DNA of 6,084 bases. Origin: Gammaproteobacteria bacterium (GTDB lineage: Bacteria > Pseudomonadota > Gammaproteobacteria > Poriferisulfidales > Oxydemutatoraceae). The stretch covers positions 1 through 6,084 of the forward strand of contig RKSI01000066.1 of the NCBI GenBank assembly GCA_007570905.1, read 5' to 3'. Positions within the stretch are counted from its first letter, which is position 1; every line of letters begins with the position of its first letter. Shown here piece after piece: positions 1-5,810 of this stretch. The notes under the pieces were generated by a model that made no database searches, was not told where the DNA came from, and was given only the letters and a program-made list of their open reading frames with translations. The position numbers were made by a program, and so were the translations under genes.

Positions 1-2028
1 GTCCGCCGCCGCCAGAAACAGGTCGCCGCCGCCGGGGCCGGCGGCCAGCACCATGCCTTCGGAAACGCCGAAACGCATCTTCTTCGGCGCCAGGTTGGCG
101 ACGACGACGACGAGGCGCCCGCGCAGTTGCTCCGGTTTGTATGCCTGGCGGATGCCGGCGAGAATGCTGCGGGGTTTTGTCTCGCCGATGTCCACTTCAA
201 GGCGCAGCAGTTTGTCGGCGCCTTCAACGCTCCCGGCGCTGATGATCTTGCTGACGCGAAGGTCGAGTTTCTGGAAGTCGGCGTATTCAATTTGCGCTGC
301 CGTCGCCGTTGCGCCGCTTGCGCCGGCTTTGCCGCCGGTCTTGCCGTCAGCCTTGTCCCCACCTGGCCCCGGCGCGGCGACCAGTTGCCGGACGGCGGCG
401 CGTTCAATGCGCGTCAGCAGCGGCTGAAAGCGGTTGATCTTGTGGCGCTCCTCGCCGTTGCGGTTCTTGTCGGCAAAGAAGTCGTCTTGCCAGCGGTCGA
501 GCGGGCAGTTCAGAAACGCCGCGGCCTTCGCGCAGGTGTCGGGCAGCACCGGGCGCAGATACAGCGCGAGGCGGCTGAACAGCAGCAGGCCGAGACTGCA
601 AACAATGTGCAGTTCGGCGCTCGCGCCGTCGCGTTTGGCGATGTCCCACGGCTTGCGGCGGTCTATGTACTGGTTGGCCTTGTCGGCCAGCGCCATGATG
701 GCGCGCATCGCGGCGGCGTATTCAAGGTTCTCGTAATCGCGCGCGATGGCGTCGCCGGCGGCGGTGAATTCGCGGCACAGTTCGTGGCCGGCGGTGTCAT
801 CGGTGCACAGCACGGTGTCGTCGAAGTGTTTGTGGATGAAACTCGCGCAGCGGCTTGCGATGTTGACTATCTTGCCGACCAGGTCGCTGTTGACGCGCTG
901 CACAAAGTCGTCCAGGTTAAGGTCGGCGTCGCCGATGTGGTTGCCGAGTTTGGCGGCGAAGTAATAGCGCAGGTATTCCGGCGGCAGGTGTTGCAAATAG
1001 GTTTTGGCGGTGATGAAAGTGCCGCGCGATTTCGACATTTTCTGCCCGTTGATGGTCACAAACCCGTGGCAATGCACCGCCGTCGGCTGGCGGAAACCGG
1101 CGCCCGCCAGCATCGCCGGCCAGAACAGCGTGTGGAAGTAGGCGATGTCCTTGCCGATGAAGTGGTGCAGTTCGGTGTCGGCGCCTTCCTTCCAGTAGCG
1201 GTCAAAGTCGGCGCCGCCGCGCTCGCAGTAGTTGCGGAAACTCGCCATGTAGCCGATGGGCGCGTCGAGCCACACATAGAAATACTTGCCCGGATGGCCG
1301 GGTATCTCAAAGCCGAAGTAGGGCGCGTCGCGCGAGATGTCCCAGTCTTGCAGCCCGGCCTCAAACCATTCGCCGAGTTTGTTGCTGATTTCGGGCTGCA
1401 CATGGCGGCCCTGTGTCCACGCCCTCAGTTGCTCGGCGAAATCGCCGAGGCGGAAGAAGTAATGCTCCGATTCGCGCTCAACCGGCTTGTTGCGGCTCAG
1501 CACCGAAACCGGGTTCACCAGTTCCGACGCGGCGTAGGTCGAGCCGCACGCCTCGCAGCAGTCGCCGTACTGCCCGGCGGCGCCGCAGCGCGGGCATTCG
1601 CCGCGGATGTAGCGGTCGGGCAGAAACATGCCGGCCTGCTCGTCAAACGCCTGGGTGATGCTGCGCCGCACGATGTGGCCGCCGTCGCAAAGCCGCCGGT
1701 ACACCAGGTTGGACAATTCGCGGTTTTCTTCTGAGTGGGTCGTGTGGTAGTTGTCAAAGTTCACCAGAAACGCCTTGAAGTCTTCCAGGTGTTCCTTGTG
1801 CATGCGCGCAATCAACTGCTCCGGCGCGACGCCTTCCTCCTGCGCCTTGATCATGATTGGCGTGCCGTGCGCGTCGTCGGCGCAGATGTAATGGCACTCG
1901 TTGCCGCGCAGCCGCTGAAAACGCACCCAGATGTCGGCCTGGATGTATTCCAGCAAATGCCCCAGATGAATCGGCCCGTTGGCATAGGGCAGGGCGTTGG
2001 TAACCAGAATTTCGCGTTTTTCGGTCAT
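1..2028 (-). CDS. metG: Methionyl-tRNA synthetase, long form with C-terminal tRNA-binding domain (3' end cut by window edge)
   Basis: This cytoplasmic enzyme charges tRNA-Met with methionine using ATP. 676 codons are visible. The frame runs off the left edge still open after the conserved AAGPGGGDLFL stretch, so only about ten residues should be missing (E. coli MetG has 677). The class I signature HLGH is at residues 21-24 and KMSKS at 330-334. A four-cysteine zinc knuckle is formed by C145, C148, C158 and C161, and the anticodon-reading Trp is W461. A Gly/Ala/Lys-rich linker (about 550-577) leads into an EMAPII/Arc1p-like OB-fold domain (about 578 onward), the dimerising tRNA-binding domain of long MetG forms. 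The start is the ATG at 2028, directly before the EKREILVTNALPYANG block found at the N terminus of the family. No clear Shine-Dalgarno precedes it. It is divergent from the toxin-antitoxin genes and, beyond them, from apbC. Confidence 0.97.
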   Translation of the reverse strand, partial: MTEKREILVTNALPYANGPIHLGHLLEYIQADIWVRFQRLRGNECHYICADDAHGTPIMIKAQEEGVAPEQLIARMHKEHLEDFKAFLVNFDNYHTTHSEENRELSNLVYRRLCDGGHIVRRSITQAFDEQAGMFLPDRYIRGECPRCGAAGQYGDCCEACGSTYAASELVNPVSVLSRNKPVERESEHYFFRLGDFAEQLRAWTQGRHVQPEISNKLGEWFEAGLQDWDISRDAPYFGFEIPGHPGKYFYVWLDAPIGYMASFRNYCERGGADFDRYWKEGADTELHHFIGKDIAYFHTLFWPAMLAGAGFRQPTAVHCHGFVTINGQKMSKSRGTFITAKTYLQHLPPEYLRYYFAAKLGNHIGDADLNLDDFVQRVNSDLVGKIVNIASRCASFIHKHFDDTVLCTDDTAGHELCREFTAAGDAIARDYENLEYAAAMRAIMALADKANQYIDRRKPWDIAKRDGASAELHIVCSLGLLLFSRLALYLRPVLPDTCAKAAAFLNCPLDRWQDDFFADKNRNGEERHKINRFQPLLTRIERAAVRQLVAAPGPGGDKADGKTGGKAGASGATATAAQIEYADFQKLDLRVSKIISAGSVEGADKLLRLEVDIGETKPRSILAGIRQAYKPEQLRGRLVVVVANLAPKKMRFGVSEGMVLAAGPGGGDLFLAAAD

Positions 2029-2078
2029 CGTCAGAAGTGGCGGGCGGCGGCGTCTTGTAATGTTTGCCATTTCCGTGA

Positions 2079-2084
2079 ATTATA
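2079..2084 (-). promoter_or_regulatory. Putative metG -10 element
   Basis: Read on the minus strand this is a perfect TATAAT. A start about 7 bases downstream would give a leader of roughly 43 bases before the metG ATG. No good -35 hexamer is seen 16-18 bases upstream; that stretch lies inside the start of brnT. The element is 2 bases from the brnT -10 on the other strand, so the two promoters cannot be occupied independently. The hexamer is seen directly; its use as a promoter is inference. Confidence 0.5.
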
Positions 2085-2092
2085 CATACAAT
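2079..2092. promoter_or_regulatory. Imperfect palindrome over the metG and brnT -10 elements, possible BrnA operator
   Basis: The sequence ATTATACATACAAT matches its own reverse complement at 10 of 14 positions and covers both divergent -10 boxes. BrnA-type ribbon-helix-helix antitoxins are known to repress their own operon by binding its promoter, so this is the best-placed operator candidate. AT-rich divergent -10 boxes give some symmetry by chance, so the assignment is tentative. Confidence 0.3.
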
Positions 2093-2099
2093 GCGCCTC

Positions 2100-2378
2100 A
2101 TGCAGTTTGATTGGGATGCCGCAAAAAACCGCACAAATCGGGGAAAACACGGCGTCTCGTTTGAGGAGGCTGTTTCCGTCTTTTATGATGATAATGCAAT
2201 TCAGTTTTTCAACAGCGGGCAACTTGAGGAAGACCGCTTCCTCATGCTTGGAATGAGCATCGAATTACGCATCCTTCTGGTCTGCCATTGTGTCAGGGAC
2301 GGGCAGACGATACGCATAATCTCCGCCCGCAAGGCGACAGCAAAAGAGCGGAAATTCTACACAAGAGGCGTATCATGA
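2100..2378 (+). CDS. brnT: BrnT-family toxin (DUF497), RelE-fold ribonuclease
   Basis: The protein has 92 residues, the usual size for BrnT toxins, which are RelE-like ribonucleases that block translation and are neutralised by BrnA. The family opening is intact: an FDWD-type start (F3-D6), then K9, N10, N13 and the KHGVSF block (16-21), followed by EEA. The closing motif RIISAR (72-77) is followed by the typical ER..Y (E83, R84, Y87). An upstream in-frame ATG at 2091 would add three residues, but it overlaps the predicted -10, and the family usually begins at the FDWD block. There is no Shine-Dalgarno. The last codon and stop overlap the brnA start as ATGA. Base composition is clearly lower in GC than in the neighbours, suggesting acquisition by transfer. 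No disabling change is seen, so it is probably functional. Confidence 0.9.
   Translation: MQFDWDAAKNRTNRGKHGVSFEEAVSVFYDDNAIQFFNSGQLEEDRFLMLGMSIELRILLVCHCVRDGQTIRIISARKATAKERKFYTRGVS
2363..2368 (+). promoter_or_regulatory. Ribosome binding site of brnA
   Basis: AAGAGG lies 6 bases before the brnA ATG, inside the last codons of brnT. It supports the start at 2375 rather than the longer in-frame reading that begins at 2288 within brnT. The toxin gene has no comparable site. Confidence 0.55.
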
Positions 2379-2635
2379 AATCCGAATATGATTTGTCTTC
2401 AATGAAGTCGGGGAAGAACCCATATGCGTCCAAACTGAAAAAGCGGGTGACAATCAGGATGAGGGGCGATGTCATTGAATACTTCCGCTCCATGTCGAAC
2501 GACACGGGTATTCCATACCAAAGCCTGATTAATCTTTATCTGGGGGATTGCGCGGCGCATCACAGAAAGATTGATCTTCGCTGGCTCCCCGCCGCCGGCA
2601 AGCGGCCACGCCCGCCGCACAAGACCCGCGGCTGA
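2375..2635 (+). CDS. brnA: BrnA-family antitoxin, ribbon-helix-helix DNA-binding protein
   Basis: The protein has 86 residues. It starts with the family-like MKSEYDLSSMKSGKNPY segment, which normally wraps around the toxin. A ribbon-helix-helix domain follows: the strand KKRVTIRM (22-29), helix 1 (D32-N42) and helix 2 starting at the conserved YQSLIN (48-53), with a closing LRW at 68-70. Residues 71-86 form a Pro/Arg/Lys-rich tail (two prolines after two arginines) beyond the usual end of the fold. BrnA binds BrnT and represses the shared promoter. The ATG at 2375 overlaps the brnT stop by 4 bases, so translation is coupled. The toxin-first order is the normal one for brnTA. It converges on the HicB-like gene with only 21 bases between stops. 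Confidence 0.85.
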   Translation: MKSEYDLSSMKSGKNPYASKLKKRVTIRMRGDVIEYFRSMSNDTGIPYQSLINLYLGDCAAHHRKIDLRWLPAAGKRPRPPHKTRG

Positions 2636-2656
2636 TTGATAGCGGCGGTTTCCGTT

Positions 2657-2908
2657 TCAGAAGAGGGCTTTTCGCACCTGTATCCGGCCTTCTTTCCCCG
2701 TTTGCACAGGATGCCCCGTATCGGCCAGCGGAATCTGTTTCTGCCGTTCAGACTGTGCTTCCAGCAGTTTTTTTGCGACATCGCGCGCAATTTCAACTGT
2801 CTCGGTAATGGTGCGGCCCTGGGCCACAAGCCCGGGGATATCGTCGGAAGTGGCGAGATAAACGCCTTCCGGCAATTTTTCAATGTGCAAATTGGCAATT
2901 CGTTCCAT
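2657..2908 (-). CDS. HicB-like antitoxin (DUF1902 type), no HicA partner seen
   Basis: An 83-residue protein with the partial ferredoxin-like HicB fold: a short beta segment, then VYLATSDDIPGLVAQG (16-31), which is the family core, then an amphipathic helix (about T33-E50). The C-terminal half (51-83) is polar and ends in a basic RIQVRKALF, with no recognisable DNA-binding domain. HicB proteins inhibit the small double-stranded RNA-binding toxin HicA, normally encoded beside them. I find no HicA-like reading (short basic protein with a GSHH-type motif) in the 76 bases upstream or downstream into brnA on either strand. It may therefore be an orphan, act on a distant toxin, or be a remnant. The ATG at 2908 is placed 7 bases after a predicted -10 with no Shine-Dalgarno. 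Confidence 0.75.
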   Translation of the reverse strand: MERIANLHIEKLPEGVYLATSDDIPGLVAQGRTITETVEIARDVAKKLLEAQSERQKQIPLADTGHPVQTGKEGRIQVRKALF

Positions 2909-2915
2909 ATATTGC

Positions 2916-2943
2916 AGTATCCATGCTTTCGTCCCGCCGTCAA
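2916..2943 (-). promoter_or_regulatory. Putative promoter of the HicB-like gene
   Basis: Read on the minus strand, -35 TTGACG (2943-2938, 5 of 6) and -10 GATACT (2921-2916, 4 of 6) are 16 bases apart. Seven bases then separate the -10 from the ATG at 2908, so transcription should start at or next to the initiation codon. This is the same leaderless layout as brnT. Confidence 0.45.
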
Positions 2944-2948
2944 GACTT

Positions 2949-2957
2949 TGATATAAT
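2949..2957 (+). promoter_or_regulatory. Extended -10 promoter of the apbC-dcd-P-II operon
   Basis: TGATATAAT is a perfect TATAAT preceded by the TG-N extension that can replace a -35, and no good -35 is visible. Transcription should begin near 2964, giving a leader of about 20 bases. A small hairpin (CCGC, AAA loop, GCGG; 2965-2975) lies between the start site and the apbC ATG. The promoter is back to back with that of the HicB-like gene, whose -35 lies just upstream. Confidence 0.55.
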
Positions 2958-2984
2958 CACCGCTCCGCAAAGCGGCGCAAAACC

Positions 2985-4076
<1,092 letters not shown>

Positions 4077-4082
4077 CCGGTC

Positions 4083-4649
4083 ATGCCCATCAAGGCCGAC
4101 ACCTGGATACGCGCGATGGCGCGCGAGCGGCGCATGATAGAGCCGTTTGCGCCGCGCCAGATTTCGCGCCTGGACGACGCCCGCGTCATCTCCTACGGCA
4201 CCTCGAGTTACGGCTACGATGTGCGGTGCAGCAATCATTTCAAGGTGTTCACGAACATTCATTCGGCGATTGTGGACCCGAAGGCGTTTGACGAGGACAG
4301 CTTTGTGGCGATGGACGCCGATGTGTGCATCATCCCGCCCAACTCTTTCGCGCTGGCGAGCACCGTGGAGTATTTTCGCATTCCGCGCTCGGTGCTGACC
4401 ATCTGCGTCGGCAAGTCCACATATGCGAGATGCGGCATCATCGTCAATGTAACGCCGCTGGAGCCGGAGTGGGAGGGGCACATCACGCTGGAATTCTCAA
4501 ACACGACGCCGCTGCCGGCGAAAATCTACGCCAACGAGGGCGTCGCGCAACTGCTGTTTCTGGAATCCGACGACATCTGCGAGACTTCCTACAAGGACCG
4601 CAACGGCAAATACCAGAAGCAGACCGGGGTCATGCTGCCGGTAACCTGA
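4083..4649 (+). CDS. dcd: dCTP deaminase (dUTP-forming)
   Basis: The enzyme deaminates dCTP to dUTP, feeding dTMP synthesis through dUTPase. It belongs to the trimeric dUTPase-like fold. It has 188 residues, the length of the Pseudomonas-type enzyme. SYGTSSYGYDVR (37-48) is the conserved N-terminal block. GKSTYARCG (110-118) carries the substrate-binding Ser112 and Arg116. WEGHITLEF (130-138) carries Glu137, equivalent to the general base E138 of E. coli. The C-terminal closing segment with KYQKQTGV is present, so I expect an active enzyme. It lies 6 bases after apbC without a separate promoter and is followed after 11 bases by the P-II gene. No strong Shine-Dalgarno precedes it, suggesting translation coupled to apbC. 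Confidence 0.95.
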   Translation: MPIKADTWIRAMARERRMIEPFAPRQISRLDDARVISYGTSSYGYDVRCSNHFKVFTNIHSAIVDPKAFDEDSFVAMDADVCIIPPNSFALASTVEYFRIPRSVLTICVGKSTYARCGIIVNVTPLEPEWEGHITLEFSNTTPLPAKIYANEGVAQLLFLESDDICETSYKDRNGKYQKQTGVMLPVT

Positions 4650-4653
4650 GGGG
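4648..4653 (+). promoter_or_regulatory. Ribosome binding site of the P-II gene
   Basis: GAGGGG overlaps the dcd stop codon and lies 7 bases before the ATG at 4661. It fixes that ATG as the start, against a much longer in-frame reading from 4325 that runs through dcd in another frame. It is the clearest Shine-Dalgarno in the window. Confidence 0.7.
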
Positions 4654-4660
4654 AAATATC

Positions 4661-4999
4661 ATGAAACTGATTGTGGCCGTCATCAAGCCGTTCAAACTCG
4701 ACGAGGTGCGCGAGGCGCTGTCGCGGGTCAATGTAACCGGCATGACCGTGACCGAAGTCAAGGGTTTCGGGCGCCAGAAGGGGCACACCGAACTCTACCG
4801 CGGCGCCGAGTATGTGGTGGACTTTCTGCCCAAGCTGAAACTGGAGACCGCGGTAACCGACGCCCAGGCCGACGCCGTCGTCAAGGCCATCGCCGACACC
4901 GCCAACAGCGGCAAAATCGGCGACGGCAAGATCTTCGTGCTTGATCTGGAGCAGGCGGTTCGCATCCGCACCGGCGAGTCCGGCGAAACCGCCATCTGA
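4661..4999 (+). CDS. glnB: P-II family nitrogen regulator (GlnB/GlnK)
   Basis: A 112-residue P-II signal protein, of standard length and essentially canonical sequence. It forms trimers that sense ATP/ADP and 2-oxoglutarate and control glutamine synthetase adenylylation, NtrB or AmtB. The T-loop (about 37-55) includes RQKGHTELYRGAEY with Y51, the uridylylation site. The B-loop is SGKIGDGKIF (83-92, with K90), and the C-loop is RIRTGE (101-106, with the ATP contacts R101 and R103). GlnB and GlnK are hard to tell apart here. Leu3 and the LEQAVRIRTGE end look like GlnK of pseudomonads, while T43 and D54 agree with GlnB and no amtB follows. The symbol should be read as family level. Its place behind apbC and dcd suggests constitutive, housekeeping expression rather than strict NtrC control; I see no sigma-54 site. 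Confidence 0.95.
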   Translation: MKLIVAVIKPFKLDEVREALSRVNVTGMTVTEVKGFGRQKGHTELYRGAEYVVDFLPKLKLETAVTDAQADAVVKAIADTANSGKIGDGKIFVLDLEQAVRIRTGESGETAI

Positions 5000-5169
5000 C
5001 AGCCGGCGCGCGCCGCGCCGCCGGCGACGCCGCCCAGGCCGCCAAAAGCCCCGCCGTCATCCGGCACACCACCCCCACAAGCCGCCCGAAACCCGCCGCA
5101 ACCGGCCGCACCGCCCGCAGTCCGCGCGCCGTCCGGCCCCGCCCGGTTCTCCCTCTCTTTGCGCGCGCG
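5000..5169 (+). terminator. C-rich, G-poor intergenic region with a GC hairpin, possible Rho-dependent terminator
   Basis: No gene is supported here. A hairpin with a 7-base-pair stem, GCCGGCG (5002-5008) and CGCCGGC (5019-5025), starts 2 bases after the P-II stop but has no following T run, so it is not a standard intrinsic terminator. From 5041 to 5160 I count 64 C and 26 G in 120 bases. Such C-over-G bias in a message is typical of Rho loading sites. The region separates convergent genes, where termination is expected. On the minus strand it would be G-rich and would not act the same way. Confidence 0.35.
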
Positions 5170-5667
5170 TCACCAGCGCGCCTTGTCCCACATCTGCGGA
5201 TTCGCCCAGAAGCGGCTGTTAAGCCAGTCGGGCGCGTCCTTGTAGTCGAAGATGTCAAAGTAATAAAGGCGCCCGCCGGCGCCGCCGTCTTCGCCGGCGT
5301 AGGTTTGCATCAGGCGCAGTCCCAGCGCGCGCAGAAAGTTGTCATCCTGCGCCGGCGCCGCGCCGTGGCGGTAAAGATAAACCCGCTCGCAGTCCTGGTC
5401 GCGCAGGCGTGCAATCAAATGCTCAAACGGCGCGCGGGCCATGTCCGCCGCCGCGCAAACGACGATGCCGACGGCAAACCGGCGCCGCAAGCGCGGCGTT
5501 TCGCAATAACCCGCGACATCTGCGCTGAGCGTCGCGCGGGCCGGCGCGCTGCCGGCGGCAAGGTGTTCGGCGAGGTCGCCGCGCGGGTTCAGCAGCAGCG
5601 CGCCGCCCTCGCCTGCGGGCGCGTCGGCGAGGATGCGCCGCAAGTCTTCGCGCGCTTTGCGTTGCAT
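5170..5667 (-). CDS. DUF6231 family protein, function unknown
   Basis: A 165-residue protein. It is recognised mainly from its C terminus: an aromatic stretch YYFDIFDYKDAPDWLNSRFWANP (135-157) ending WDKARW, which matches my recollection of the DUF6231 family of gammaproteobacteria. The middle, FAVGIVVC (64-71) followed by a helix with FEHLIARLRDQDCERVYLY, resembles a beta-alpha-beta unit of a Rossmann-like or degenerate methyltransferase fold. I see no intact cofactor-binding glycine motif, no signal peptide and no membrane segment. The start is the ATG at 5667; an in-frame TGA at 5674-5676 excludes anything longer. No clear Shine-Dalgarno is present. It reads in the same direction as the ribonuclease D-like gene, 68 bases behind its predicted original stop, and may be co-transcribed. 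It converges on the P-II gene. Confidence 0.7.
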   Translation of the reverse strand: MQRKAREDLRRILADAPAGEGGALLLNPRGDLAEHLAAGSAPARATLSADVAGYCETPRLRRRFAVGIVVCAAADMARAPFEHLIARLRDQDCERVYLYRHGAAPAQDDNFLRALGLRLMQTYAGEDGGAGGRLYYFDIFDYKDAPDWLNSRFWANPQMWDKARW

Positions 5668-5735
5668 GGCCGGTCAGGGGGCGTCTTGATGCGCCGATGG
5701 CGGGCCGCGATGACGGCCATGCTCGGCCCGGCGTT

Positions 5736-5810
5736 TCACCGCCGGTCGAGCAGCGCCTCGATGCGGTCTGCGAGCAAACGGCCCCGCCAGCCGTTCAGCA
5801 GCGGGCGGTT
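5736..5810 (-). pseudogene. rnd: Out-of-frame remnant of the ribonuclease D C terminus
   Basis: In a frame different from the upstream reading, a 24-codon segment directly after a TGA encodes NRPLLNGWRGRLLADRIEA and LLDRR, then stops at 5736. LLNGWRGRLLADRIEALL closely matches the extreme C terminus of E. coli RNase D (LISGWRGELMAEALHNLL), also at the right distance from the stop. Third positions are nearly all G or C, like a coding frame. About 30 residues expected between the second-HRDC helix and this motif are missing. That suggests a deletion or divergent shortening together with a frame change. It has no start of its own. Confidence 0.45.

Larger units (their letters stand above)
2064..2092 (+). 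promoter_or_regulatory. Putative sigma-70 promoter of brnTA
   Basis: A -35 TTGCCA (2064-2069, 5 of 6 to consensus) and a -10 TACAAT (2087-2092, 5 of 6) are separated by an optimal 17 bases. Seven bases then lead to the A of the ATG at 2100, which is where transcription should start. The ATG at 2091 overlaps the -10 itself and so would not be in the message. This decides in favour of the 2100 start and predicts a leaderless brnT mRNA. Confidence 0.6.

Noticed and set aside
127..1734. A 535-codon open frame on the plus strand opposite metG
   Set aside because: It is antisense to a fully convincing methionyl-tRNA synthetase. Its Ala/Val/Arg-rich translation has no family motifs, and long antisense frames are expected in GC-rich genes.
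2091..2099. Upstream in-frame ATG for brnT, adding three residues
   Set aside because: It overlaps the predicted -10 TACAAT and would lie outside the transcript. BrnT proteins usually begin directly at the FDWD block.
2288..2374. 29-codon N-terminal extension of the brnA frame
   Set aside because: It lies wholly inside brnT, has no family resemblance, and the ATG at 2375 has a Shine-Dalgarno and the typical ATGA coupling.
2029..2984. Insertion sequence or integration site ends around the toxin-antitoxin genes
   Set aside because: I found no inverted terminal repeats, duplicated target or tRNA-derived attachment sequence at either edge.
4325..4660. Long N-terminal extension of the P-II frame
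   Set aside because: It reads through dcd in the wrong frame. The ATG at 4661 has a clear GAGGGG site and gives the standard 112-residue protein.
4881..5258. A minus-strand frame in the gap after the P-II gene
   Set aside because: It overlaps both flanking genes and translates to Arg/Ala/Thr-rich low complexity, the result of the C-rich composition.
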